This document shows, piece by piece, positions 16,347 to 24,301 of a stretch of 64,000 bases of DNA. The notes under the pieces are model-generated. The model was given only the letters and a program-made list of their open reading frames with translations. It did not search any database and was not told the origin of the DNA. Origin of the DNA: Paucimonas sp. (GTDB lineage Bacteria > Pseudomonadota > Gammaproteobacteria > Pseudomonadales > Pseudomonadaceae); assembly GCA_031253995.1 (NCBI GenBank), contig JAIRVG010000028.1, positions 86,391 to 150,390 on the forward strand, read 5' to 3'. The position numbers and the translations under genes are program-made. Each line of letters starts with the position of its first letter. Within the stretch, counting starts at the first letter, position 1.

Positions 16347-16508
16347 GGCTGCCTCGCTTTCGGGTGGGCTCTTCCTGAGTCGACTCCCTGCCGCGCGGAA
16401 TGATTCAGTCTTTTCGCCACCCGGTCGCCCGCCTGCGCTACGCCAATTGAACTCCTGTCCCGCGCGCCCTCTCCCACTTAGCAAGACGCCGAAAACAGAG
16501 CATCCGCC

Positions 16509-18941
16509 ATGGCCAAGCCCCTGCAGGAATACCAGCGCAAGCGCGACTTCGCCGCCACCCCGGAACCCAGCGGCAAGCGCAGCCGTGGCAAGGCCCATGC
16601 CCTGCAGTTCTGCATCCAGAAACACGACGCCAGCCACCTGCACTACGACTTCCGCCTGGAGCTGGACGGCACCCTGAAAAGCTGGGCAATTCCCAAGGGC
16701 CCGTCGCTTGACCCGAAGGTGAAACGCCTCGCGGTTCACGTCGAGGACCACCCGCTGGACTACGCCAGCTTCGAGGGACATATCCCCGAAGGGCACTACG
16801 GCGCGGGCGATGTGATCGTCTGGGATCGCGGCGTTTGGATTCCCGAGGGCGACGCCGACCAGGGCTACGCCAAGGGCCACCTGCGCTTCGAACTTCAGGG
16901 CGAAAAGCTCAACGGTCGCTGGAACCTGTTCCGCACCCGCCTGGCCGGCAAGAAGGAACAGTGGATGCTGGTGAAGTCGAGCGACGCCCACGCCCGCGAA
17001 GAAAGTGACTACGACATCCTCGAAGCCCAGCCGGACAGCGTACTCAGCGAGCGCAGCCTGCCAGGAACGAAGAAAGAAGCCACCCGCGCCCGCACGGCGA
17101 AAAAAGCCACAAAAGGCACCCTGCCGGACAGCCTCAAGCCGCAACTGGCGACCCTGGTGGACGCTGCGCCGGAAGGCGACTGGTGCTACGAGATCAAGTT
17201 CGACGGCTACCGCATCCTCGCCCGCATCGAAGGTAGCGACGTGCGCCTGTTCACCCGCAATGGCCATGACTGGACAGCGAAGCTGCCGCACCAGGTCGCG
17301 GCGCTGAAAAAGCTCAAGCTGAAATCCGCCTGGCTCGACGGCGAGATGGTGGTGGCCGACGACAATGGCGTGGCGGACTTCCAGGCCCTGCAGAACGCCT
17401 TCGATACCGAGCACGACGAACGGATCGTCTATTACCTGTTCGACCTGCCCTGGCTCGATGGCCACGACCTGCGCCAACTACCCCTGGACGAACGCCGCGC
17501 GGCCCTGGAAAAGATCCTCGCCGACCCGCCGCCGGCCCTGCGCTATTCCGCCAGCTTCGCCGAGCCTGTGCAGTCGCTGCTGGCCAGCGCCTGCCAGCTC
17601 AACCTGGAAGGCCTGATCGGCAAGCGCCGGGACAGCGTCTACGTGGAGCGGCGCAGCAGCGACTGGGTCAAGCTCAAGTGCCAGCAGCGCCAGGAGTTCG
17701 TGATCGTCGGCTACACCGACCCAAAGGGCAGCCGCAACGCATTCGGTGCCCTGCTGCTGGGCCTGCATGACGGCGAACAGTTGCGCTACGCGGGCAAGGT
17801 CGGGACCGGTTTCAGCACCGATACCCTGACCACCCTGCTCAAGCAGCTCAAGCCCCTGGAAATCCCCCGCCCGGCCCTGGACAAGCCCCCCACCGGCGCC
17901 GAAGCCCGCGGCGTGCACTGGCTCGAACCGCGCCTGCTGGCGGAGGTCAGCTTTGCCCAGATGACCCGCGACGGCATCGTCCGCCATGCGGTGTTCCACG
18001 GCCTGCGCAGCGACAAGCCGGCCAGCGCCATCAACCTGGAGCGACCCATGCCCGCGAAGAAAGCCGGCGCTCACCTGCGCCTGACCCATCCCGAGCGGAT
18101 CATCGATGCCGGCAGCGGTACCACCAAGCTGGACATCGCCGAGTACTACGCCAAGGTCGGCAAGCTGATCCTGCCCCATCTCAAGGACCGCCCGGTGGCC
18201 CTGGTGCGCGCCCCCGATGGCCTGGGCGGCGAGCTGTTCTTCCAGAAGAACGTCGCGCACCTCGACCTGCCCAAGGTGAAGACCTACGACAAGGACCAGG
18301 CCGGCCAGGCTGCCATGGTCATCAACCACGAAGACACCCTGCTCGGCGCGGTGCAGATGAACATGCTCGAACTGCACACCTGGAATGCCACCGACAAGCA
18401 GTTCGAACGCCCCGACCGCTTCGTCCTCGACCTCGACCCGGACCCGGCCCTGCCGTGGAAGGCAATGGTCGAGGCGACCACCCTGACCCTCACCCTGCTC
18501 GACGAGATCGGCCTGCGCTACTTCCTCAAGACCAGCGGCGGCAAGGGCATCCATGTGGTGGTGCCGTTGCAGCGCAGGGCCGGCTGGGACGAGGTCAAGG
18601 ACTTCAGCCACGCCATCGTCAGCCATCTGGCCGGGCTGTTTCCCGATCGCCTGTCGGCAGTGTCCGGGCCGAAGAACCGGGTCGGGCGGATCTTCATTGA
18701 CTACCTGCGCAACGGCAAGGGCACCACCACCGTGTGTGCCTGGTCGCTGCGCGCCCGCGAGGGCATGCCGGTGTCGGTGCCGATCCGGCCGCAGGAACTG
18801 GCCGAACTGAAAGGCGCCAACCAATGGACCCTGGCCAACATCGACGAACGCCTGGCCGAGGGCAACGACCCGTGGCAGGACTACGCAACTACTCGTCAGT
18901 CGATCAGCGCCAGCATGCGCAAGCGCCTCGGCTTGCGCTGA
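16509..18941 (+). CDS. ligD: Multifunctional ATP-dependent DNA ligase D (NHEJ)
   Basis: The 810-residue protein has the P. aeruginosa-type domain order. First is a 3'-phosphoesterase domain (residues ~10-180, with HDASHLHYDFRLE and HPLDYASFEG). Next is an ATP-dependent ligase domain (~210-510) with the nucleotidyl-lysine motif EIKFDGYR, Lys230. Last is a primase-polymerase domain (~535-800) with the metal-binding DLDPDP and SGGKGIHVVVP motifs. LigD processes and joins double-strand breaks held by Ku. The stop codon is 22 bp before the next gene, which has its own AAGGAG, so ligD probably heads an operon with four genes unrelated to DNA repair. ku lies convergent about 3.1 kb downstream. Confidence 0.95.
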   Translation: MAKPLQEYQRKRDFAATPEPSGKRSRGKAHALQFCIQKHDASHLHYDFRLELDGTLKSWAIPKGPSLDPKVKRLAVHVEDHPLDYASFEGHIPEGHYGAGDVIVWDRGVWIPEGDADQGYAKGHLRFELQGEKLNGRWNLFRTRLAGKKEQWMLVKSSDAHAREESDYDILEAQPDSVLSERSLPGTKKEATRARTAKKATKGTLPDSLKPQLATLVDAAPEGDWCYEIKFDGYRILARIEGSDVRLFTRNGHDWTAKLPHQVAALKKLKLKSAWLDGEMVVADDNGVADFQALQNAFDTEHDERIVYYLFDLPWLDGHDLRQLPLDERRAALEKILADPPPALRYSASFAEPVQSLLASACQLNLEGLIGKRRDSVYVERRSSDWVKLKCQQRQEFVIVGYTDPKGSRNAFGALLLGLHDGEQLRYAGKVGTGFSTDTLTTLLKQLKPLEIPRPALDKPPTGAEARGVHWLEPRLLAEVSFAQMTRDGIVRHAVFHGLRSDKPASAINLERPMPAKKAGAHLRLTHPERIIDAGSGTTKLDIAEYYAKVGKLILPHLKDRPVALVRAPDGLGGELFFQKNVAHLDLPKVKTYDKDQAGQAAMVINHEDTLLGAVQMNMLELHTWNATDKQFERPDRFVLDLDPDPALPWKAMVEATTLTLTLLDEIGLRYFLKTSGGKGIHVVVPLQRRAGWDEVKDFSHAIVSHLAGLFPDRLSAVSGPKNRVGRIFIDYLRNGKGTTTVCAWSLRAREGMPVSVPIRPQELAELKGANQWTLANIDERLAEGNDPWQDYATTRQSISASMRKRLGLR

Positions 18942-18963
18942 GCGAGCCGCACAAGGAGACATC

Positions 18964-20004
18964 ATGAGCATCATCCAGGACTTCGACCTCGGCAGCCTCG
19001 ACACCCTTCTGCGCAGCTTCACCCAGCGCCCGCAGGCGCTGCACCTGGACACCCAGTTGCCGCCGATCCTGCAGTCGCTGCAACAGGACCACCTCGACCT
19101 GCTGCCCCTGCCCGGCCAGGGCCACACCCTGCAACGCTGGCAGACCCTGGCCCGGGTCGCCGGCTGCGACCTGAGCCTGGCCAAGCTTTACGAAGGGCAC
19201 ACCGATGCCCTGGCGATCCTCTCCGAGTGCGGCTCCAGCCACCGCGTCGGCCAGGGCATCTGGGGCGTGTGGGCCGCCGAGCCGCCGGATGCGCGCACGC
19301 GGATCGTCGAGCGTGACGGCGACCGGGTGATCCTCGAAGGACGCAAGGCCTGGTGCTCGGGAGCCCTGCAGATCGACAACGCCCTGGTCACGGCCTGGGA
19401 ACATGACGAACCGCAACTGGTGGCCATCGAGCTGTCCCATCCGAGCCAGCGGATCCTGGCCGAGGACTGGCAGGCGGTGGGCATGGCCACCACCACCAGC
19501 GTGGTGATCGAGTTCGACCGCTCGCCGGCGCAGGCCATCGGTTCGCCGGGGCAATACCTGTCACGGCCCGGGTTCTGGCACGGCGGTGGCGGGATCGCCG
19601 CCTGCTGGTACGGCGCCGCCGAGGCGTTGGCCGACTACCTGCGTGAACACTGCCGCAAACCCCGTCCCGATCCTCATGCCCAGGCCCATCTCGGCGCCGT
19701 GGATGCAGCACTGTGCGGCGCCCGCGCGACCCTGCGCGCGTGCGCCGCGTGGATCGACGCCAACCCCGGTGGCGATGCCGAGCTGCCGGTTCGACGGGCC
19801 CGGGCGCAGGTGGAACAGGCGGTGAACCAGGTGATCGAGCACGTTGGCCGCGCCCTGGGCGCCACCCCCTATTGCCATAACAGCCACTTCGCCCGCCTCG
19901 CTGCCGACCTGCCGGTGTACCTGCGCCAGAGCCATGCCGAACGCGACCTGGCCGCCCTTGGACAACAGCTGGCCAGCGGGCCGGCGGGGGCATGGCAGCT
20001 ATGA
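18964..20004 (+). CDS. Acyl-CoA dehydrogenase-like flavoprotein
   Basis: The 346-residue protein is shorter than a classical acyl-CoA dehydrogenase (~380). Recognisable stretches are the N-terminal helical domain (LQRWQTLARVAGCDLSLAKLYEGH), the middle beta-domain (WGVWAAEPPDARTRI, LEGRKAWCSGA) and a C-terminal helical part. The usual YEGT/catalytic Glu segment near the end is not obvious, so normal alpha-beta dehydrogenation is doubtful. Its stop overlaps the start of the PIG-L gene (ATGA), placing it in a tightly coupled four-gene set. It may oxidise a modified sugar- or lipid-linked intermediate; this is not shown. Confidence 0.75.
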   Translation: MSIIQDFDLGSLDTLLRSFTQRPQALHLDTQLPPILQSLQQDHLDLLPLPGQGHTLQRWQTLARVAGCDLSLAKLYEGHTDALAILSECGSSHRVGQGIWGVWAAEPPDARTRIVERDGDRVILEGRKAWCSGALQIDNALVTAWEHDEPQLVAIELSHPSQRILAEDWQAVGMATTTSVVIEFDRSPAQAIGSPGQYLSRPGFWHGGGGIAACWYGAAEALADYLREHCRKPRPDPHAQAHLGAVDAALCGARATLRACAAWIDANPGGDAELPVRRARAQVEQAVNQVIEHVGRALGATPYCHNSHFARLAADLPVYLRQSHAERDLAALGQQLASGPAGAWQL

Positions 20005-20753
20005 GCGAGGACTTGTTCAAGGGCCCGGCGACCCGCCCGCAACACTGGCAACAATCCGCCCACCTGGCCCGCGCGACCTGGATCGAGCCGCAACAGCTGT
20101 GCCCGCCAGGCAGGCGCCTGGTGGTGGTAGCGCCGCACCCGGACGACGAGGTGCTGATGTGCGGTGGCCTGCTCACCAGCCTGCGCGGGCGCGAGCAGGA
20201 CCTGCTGCTGATCTCGGTCACCGATGGCGAGGCCAGCCATCCCGGCTCGGAGCACTGGACCGAGCACCGCCTGCGCCGCCAGCGTCCACTGGAAAGCCGC
20301 CATGCCCTGCACCACCTCGGCCTCGACGTGCAGGTCCTGGAGTGGCAGCGCCTGTCGCTCAAGGACACGGCGGTGGCCCGTGACGAAGCGTTCCTGGTCA
20401 GTCACCTCGGCCATGTACTGGAGCCGGGCGACCTGTTGCTCTGCAGTTGGCGCGGGGACGGCCATGCCGATCACGAAGCGGTCGGCCGCGCCTGCGCCCA
20501 GGCGGCGCTGGCCAACAGCGTCGATCTGCTGGAAGTGCCGGTATGGGCCTGGTACTGGGCCGAGCCTGAGGATCAGCGCCTGCCCTGGCAACGCGCCTGC
20601 AAGGTGGCGCTGGACGCCGATGCGCTGCAACGCAAGCAGCAGGCCATCGCCGCCCATGTCAGCCAGATCGAAGCGGACGGCGAACGTGCGCCGGTGCTGC
20701 CGGCGGCGACGCTGGAATGCCTGCTGCAACCTTTCGAACTGGTGTTCCGATGA
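20001..20753 (+). CDS. PIG-L/LmbE-family N-acetyl sugar deacetylase
   Basis: Started at the ATG overlapping the previous stop, this 250-residue protein shows the zinc-binding VVVAPHPDDEVLMCGG motif near residue 45 and a second metal-ligand motif DGHADHEAVG near residue 155. PIG-L enzymes remove N-acetyl groups from GlcNAc attached to inositol, lipids or small molecules, as in mycothiol, bacillithiol and GPI synthesis. The following gene overlaps its stop by ATGA. The substrate is unknown, but neighbouring methyl- and glycosyltransferases suggest a small amino-sugar conjugate. Confidence 0.88.
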   Translation: MSEDLFKGPATRPQHWQQSAHLARATWIEPQQLCPPGRRLVVVAPHPDDEVLMCGGLLTSLRGREQDLLLISVTDGEASHPGSEHWTEHRLRRQRPLESRHALHHLGLDVQVLEWQRLSLKDTAVARDEAFLVSHLGHVLEPGDLLLCSWRGDGHADHEAVGRACAQAALANSVDLLEVPVWAWYWAEPEDQRLPWQRACKVALDADALQRKQQAIAAHVSQIEADGERAPVLPAATLECLLQPFELVFR

Positions 20754-21349
20754 GTATCGACGCGAACTATTTCGCCAACCTGTTCGCCGCCAGCGACGAC
20801 CCTTGGGCTTTCCGCACGCGCTGGTACGAGAAGCGCAAGCGCGAGCTGATCATGGCCAGCCTGCCGCGGCAGTTCCATGAGCGGGTGTTCGAGCCGGCCT
20901 GCGCCAACGGCGAGCTGAGCGCGGCCCTGGCCGAGCGCTGCAGCGAACTGCTGTGCCACGACCTCGACGCCACGGCGGTAGCCCTGGCCCGGCAACGGCT
21001 GGCCCATCTGCCCGGGGTGCGGGTGGAACAGGGGCGCTTGCCGGGTGACTGGCCGGGCGGGGTCTTCGACCTGATCGTGCTCGGTGAGATCGGTTACTAC
21101 CTCGATCCCGAGGCCTGGTTGCAGGCGATCGAACAGTCCGTGGCCAGCCTGGCCGGGGATGGCGGCCTGCTCGCCTGCCACTGGCTGCACCCCATCGAGG
21201 GCTGCCCGCAAGACGGGCGCCAGGTGCACGCCCTGCTGGAACAGCGCCTGCCGCTGTACCGGGTGCTGCGCCACGAGGAAGCGGATTTCCTGCTGGAGTA
21301 CTGGAGCTGCCAGCCCAGCGTGATCGACCTGGACGAGACCTGCCCATGA
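20750..21349 (+). CDS. NodS-like SAM-dependent methyltransferase
   Basis: The 199-residue protein starts at the overlapping ATG (MSIDANYFANLFAASDDPWAFRTRWYE). The FEPACANGELSAALAERC segment corresponds to SAM-binding motif I, and VFDLIVLGEIGYYLD to the later post-I/IV region. The opening DPWxFRTRWYE-KRK stretch is typical of NodS-type methyltransferases; NodS N-methylates the deacetylated glucosamine end of Nod factors. A PIG-L deacetylase directly before it fits methylation of a freed amino group. Coupled by ATGA overlaps on both sides. Confidence 0.8.
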   Translation: MSIDANYFANLFAASDDPWAFRTRWYEKRKRELIMASLPRQFHERVFEPACANGELSAALAERCSELLCHDLDATAVALARQRLAHLPGVRVEQGRLPGDWPGGVFDLIVLGEIGYYLDPEAWLQAIEQSVASLAGDGGLLACHWLHPIEGCPQDGRQVHALLEQRLPLYRVLRHEEADFLLEYWSCQPSVIDLDETCP

Positions 21350-22002
21350 TTGCCGTGATCATTCCTGCCCACGACGAAGCCCAGACCCTGCCACGCTGCC
21401 TGACGGCCATGGACGAGGCCGCCCGTGCAGCCGAGGCGGCCGGGCACCGGGTGGAGATCCTCGTGGTGCTGGATCGCTGTCGTGATGGCAGCGCCGAGAT
21501 CGTCCGGGCATTCGGGGTGGACAGCCTTGAGGTCGATGTTCGCAACGTCGGCCAGGCCCGTCGCGCCGGAGCCGCGCTGATGCTGGAGCGCGGCGCACGA
21601 TGGCTGGCCTGTACCGACGCGGACAGTTGCGTGCCGGCGGACTGGTTGCTCTGCCAGCTCGCATTTGCCGCCGACGCGGTGTGCGGCACGGTGCATGTGG
21701 AACAGTGGTTGCCGGAGCAGGACCGGGCGTTGCAGGTCCGCTACCTGAGTCGCTATGAGATGCGCGAGGGGCACCGGCATATCCACGGGGCCAACCTGGG
21801 GATCTGTGCGCGGGCGTACCAGCGGGTCGGCGGGTTCCAGCCCCTGGCGTTGAACGAGGATGTGCGGCTGATCGAAGACCTGCAGGCGTGCGGGGCGACT
21901 ATCGTGTGGACGGCGCGCAACAGCGTGTCCACCAGCCCGCGCCTGGATCCCCGGGCGCGGGGTGGGTTTGGGGATTATCTGAAGTCGTTGGCTTCAGCCT
22001 GA
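21346..22002 (+). CDS. Family 2 glycosyltransferase
   Basis: The 218-residue GT-A-fold protein shows VIIPAHDEAQTLPRCL at the N-terminus (nucleotide-sugar binding), CTDADSCVP as its metal-binding DxD motif near residue 90, and GANLGICARAYQRVGGF followed by NEDVRL near the C-terminal catalytic region. It has no clear membrane segment. Last of the four coupled genes after ligD, it is followed by a repeat-bearing gap and the convergent ku gene. It probably attaches a sugar to, or builds the core of, the product that the preceding deacetylase and methyltransferase modify. Confidence 0.85.
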   Translation: MIAVIIPAHDEAQTLPRCLTAMDEAARAAEAAGHRVEILVVLDRCRDGSAEIVRAFGVDSLEVDVRNVGQARRAGAALMLERGARWLACTDADSCVPADWLLCQLAFAADAVCGTVHVEQWLPEQDRALQVRYLSRYEMREGHRHIHGANLGICARAYQRVGGFQPLALNEDVRLIEDLQACGATIVWTARNSVSTSPRLDPRARGGFGDYLKSLASA

Positions 22003-22050
22003 CGGGATACGCTGTCGCGCAGAGAACACAAGTCGAGAGCTCCCACACTA

Positions 22051-22078
22051 TCCCTGCTAAATCAATGAGTTATGTGTT
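22051..22078. repeat. 28-bp intergenic repeat, copy 2
   Basis: Identical over 28 bases to 15575-15602. Here the preceding REP palindrome is reduced to AGCTCCCAC. It lies in the gap between the glycosyltransferase and the 3' end of ku. Confidence 0.75.
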
Positions 22079-22089
22079 GCTCTAGTCGT

Positions 22090-22941
22090 TCAGGAAGCCT
22101 TGCGCGGCGTCTTCTTCGCCGCCGCAGCCTTTTTCTTCGGCACCGGTTTCGCCCCCTTGCCCCCCAGGCTGCGCTTGAGCAGTTCGGTCAGGTCGATGAT
22201 ATCGGCACCCTTGCCACCCGCCTCCTCGGCCTGTTCCACCACGCTGATCTTGCCCTTGCTGGCCTTCTCTTCCACCAGGTCCATGATGGTGTGGCGAAAC
22301 ACGTTCTGGTAGTCATCCGGCGTCCACTTGCCACTCATGTCCTCGACCAGCCGCCGGGCCATCTCCAGTTCGCCCTTGGCGACCTTGGCCTGGGTCACGC
22401 TGCTGTCCAGTTCCAGGCTGTCGATCCCGCGTACTTCATCCGGCCAGCGCAGGGTGATCAGCACCAGCGCGTCCTCCAGCGGCCGCAGCAGCGCCAGGTG
22501 CTGCCGGGTGTGCAGCACCACCGTGGCCAGGGCCACCTTGCCGGTGCTTTCAAGGGTCTCGCGCAGCAAGGCGTAGACCTTGCCGCCACGCTTGTCCGGT
22601 GCCAGGTAGTACGGCGTATCGAAGTGCTGCAGGGGAATCTCGCCGGCGGCGACGAAGGAAAAGATATCGATGGTCTGGGTCGCTTCGGGTCGCGCCTTGC
22701 GGATCTCCTCCTCGCTGATCACCACGTAGCGGCCCTTCTCGTACTCCACGCCCTTGACGATGTCTTCCTTGGTGACGTCCTTGCCGGTGACCTTGTTGAT
22801 CCGCTTGTAGCCCACCGGGTCCATGCTGCGCTGGTCCAGCCAGTCGAAATCGATCCGCTGGCTGCGCACCGCCGACGCCAGGGCCACGGGGATATGCACC
22901 AGTCCGAAGCTGATGGCGCCTTTCCAGATTGCTCGTGCCAT
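22090..22941 (-). CDS. ku: Ku DNA end-binding protein (NHEJ)
   Basis: The 283-residue bacterial Ku begins MARAIWKGAISFGLVHIPVAL, the usual start, and contains the Ku core (KRINKVTGKDV, ISEEEI, YYLAPDK) and a lysine/alanine-rich C-terminal tail (KKKAAAAKKTPRKAS) that in other bacteria helps DNA threading and LigD recruitment. It forms a homodimer on broken DNA ends. GGAG lies six bases before the ATG. A 39-codon Cys-rich gene ends 15 bp upstream of its start and is probably in the same transcript. Confidence 0.95.
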   Translation of the reverse strand: MARAIWKGAISFGLVHIPVALASAVRSQRIDFDWLDQRSMDPVGYKRINKVTGKDVTKEDIVKGVEYEKGRYVVISEEEIRKARPEATQTIDIFSFVAAGEIPLQHFDTPYYLAPDKRGGKVYALLRETLESTGKVALATVVLHTRQHLALLRPLEDALVLITLRWPDEVRGIDSLELDSSVTQAKVAKGELEMARRLVEDMSGKWTPDDYQNVFRHTIMDLVEEKASKGKISVVEQAEEAGGKGADIIDLTELLKRSLGGKGAKPVPKKKAAAAKKTPRKAS

Positions 22942-22956
22942 GGGGAACTCCTGGTA

Positions 22957-23076
22957 TCAGGAAAGGTGGTAGCGCAAGGCGCCACAGCGTTCACAACATT
23001 GACACGCCACGCCCTCGGTCTCGCCGACGGGCAGTGACCGCCACTGACAACCACGGAGCAGACAGAAAAAGGTCAT
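22957..23076 (-). CDS. Cys-rich microprotein upstream of ku
   Basis: A 39-residue frame (MTFFCLLRGCQWRSL...) starts at ATG 23076 with GGAGG six bases upstream. It has a C-x4-C-x-W start and a CQCCERCG cluster near the end, so five to six cysteines could bind zinc. It resembles the short 'PSPA7_2676-type Cys-rich small protein' family as I remember it; that identification is uncertain. It ends 15 bp before ku, so the two are probably co-expressed. Confidence 0.65.
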   Translation of the reverse strand: MTFFCLLRGCQWRSLPVGETEGVACQCCERCGALRYHLS

Positions 23077-23166
23077 TGGCCACCTCCTGGTACCCGTTGA
23101 TCGGGCTCATGCAGTAGTGACCAACGGGTAGCACAGAAGGTTTGTTCGGGATGCGGGCGACGCCGA

Positions 23167-23346
23167 TCAGTTGTCGCTGTCCTTGCTCGGCGCCAGTTGC
23201 GAGGCGGGGCTGTCCGACTGCGGCTGCTGCATCTGCAGCGACGGCTTGCTCGGATCGCTGTCCTTGCCCGGATGGTTGGAGTTGTCGAAACAGCCGCCCA
23301 GGGCCAGCAGGCCAGACAGCAGCAACAGGGTTGCGCCCTTGTTCAT
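23167..23346 (-). CDS. Small lipoprotein
   Basis: The 59-residue product starts at ATG 23346 with GGAGG upstream. It has a short lipoprotein signal peptide ending in the lipobox LALGGC, then a hydrophilic Ser/Asp/Pro/Gln-rich tail (HPGKDSDPSKPSLQ). It is likely anchored in the outer membrane. No function is known. It belongs to a run of small stress-associated genes between ku and the KGG protein. Confidence 0.75.
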   Translation of the reverse strand: MNKGATLLLLSGLLALGGCFDNSNHPGKDSDPSKPSLQMQQPQSDSPASQLAPSKDSDN

Positions 23347-23450
23347 GACGAAGTCCTCCAGGAAAGCAAACGGCGCATCGAGGACGGACCGCGATGCGCC
23401 AGGCGGACGGGGCATCGCTCATGCCCCGCCGGTTACAGCGGTACTACAGG

Positions 23451-23624
23451 TCAGGAACGACCGCCTTTGCGGCCGGTGTCCTGGGTTTTCTGCCGGTCCT
23501 GATTCATGCCACCCGAATGTTGCCCGCCCTTGCGACCGGCTTCGGAGGCTTTTTCCCGATCGTTGGCAAAGTTGCCCGGGTTGCCACCTTGCTTGGAGCC
23601 AGTGCGGTTTTCATTGTTAGCCAT
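23451..23624 (-). CDS. Stress-induced KGG-repeat protein
   Basis: A 57-residue, highly hydrophilic protein (MANNENRTGSKQGGNPGNF) with two copies of the KGG motif (GRKGGQHSGG and GRKGGRS) and the FANDREKASEAGRKGG core of the con-10/GsiB-like general stress family (YciG in E. coli). Such proteins accumulate in stationary phase and desiccation. The start at 23624 has GAGGTG upstream. It was found by direct translation of the minus strand. Confidence 0.8.
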   Translation of the reverse strand: MANNENRTGSKQGGNPGNFANDREKASEAGRKGGQHSGGMNQDRQKTQDTGRKGGRS

Positions 23625-23791
23625 GATCTTTCACCTCATAGAAAACGAAGGATGCACGACGTTGTGCCGTACATGACTTGGGAGTTCGTATGCCGTGAAG
23701 GATTCGCCTGGATTCGGCATGGCCGGACGGATGGCGGGAAATGTTGGTGCGCAAAGGGAAGACGACAGAGGAAACACTGTTTTGCAGGGAG

Positions 23792-23822
23792 CTGTGGGGA
23801 GCGGGTTGCCCGCTCCCCACAG
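23792..23822. terminator. Perfect 14-bp hairpin downstream of the copper chaperone genes
   Basis: CTGTGGGGAGCGGG (23792-23805) pairs perfectly with 23809-23822 around a three-base loop, six bases past the PCuAC stop. It has the REP-like core and may act as a 3' stabiliser or terminator, although no T-run follows on the minus strand. Confidence 0.6.
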
Positions 23823-23827
23823 GCGTC

Positions 23828-24301
23828 TTACATATGGCCCTTGCCGTGATGCATTTCGTGCCCGCCGCTGGTCAGCGAGCGCACCGGCGCCTGGATCTCA
23901 AGGTTTTCCTTGTTGCCCTTGGCATCTTCGATCACCAGGGTCAGCGCTACCTTCTCGCCTTCCTTGAGCTGCTGCTTCAGGCCCATCAGCATGACGTGGT
24001 AGCCGTTGGCATCGAGGACCACGGTCTTGCCGGCCGGCAGGTCGAGGCTCTGTACCGGGCCCATCTTCATCACGTCGCCGTTCATGCTCATCTCGTGGAT
24101 CTGCACGTCCTTGGCCACCGGCGACTGCACGGCGACCAGCTTGCTGTCGCTGTCGGCGGTCAGGGTCATGAAGGCGCCGGAGGCCTGCTGGTTGGCCACG
24201 GTGGCGCGGACCCAGGGCTCGCCCACTGTGGTTTGCGCCAGGGCCGGCAGGGCCGCGCCGCAGAGGGCCAGGACGGCCAGGGATTTGCGCAGGATGGGCA
24301 T
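23828..24301 (-). CDS. Periplasmic copper chaperone, PCu(A)C family
   Basis: The start ATG at 24301 overlaps the stop of the upstream Sco gene (TGATG). The 157-residue product has a signal peptide (LAVLALCGAALPALA) and the PCuAC copper site made of His/Met residues: IHEMSMNGDVMKM and, about 20 residues on, GYHVMLMGL. A His/Met-rich tail (HEMHHGKGHM) follows. PCuAC proteins carry Cu(I) to the CuA or CuB site of haem-copper oxidases together with Sco proteins, matching the coupled neighbour. Confidence 0.88.
   Translation of the reverse strand: MPILRKSLAVLALCGAALPALAQTTVGEPWVRATVANQQASGAFMTLTADSDSKLVAVQSPVAKDVQIHEMSMNGDVMKMGPVQSLDLPAGKTVVLDANGYHVMLMGLKQQLKEGEKVALTLVIEDAKGNKENLEIQAPVRSLTSGGHEMHHGKGHM

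Noticed and set aside
15870..19184. Long minus-strand frames opposite ligD and the next gene
   Set aside because: Shadows of ligD coding. Only the first part (15870-16346) has its own start, ribosome-binding site and protein-like composition.
18964..22002. True Nod-factor genes
   Set aside because: There is no chitin-synthase-type NodC or acyltransferase NodA; the glycosyltransferase is a short soluble GT2 and the deacetylase is PIG-L rather than the NodB (CE4) family.
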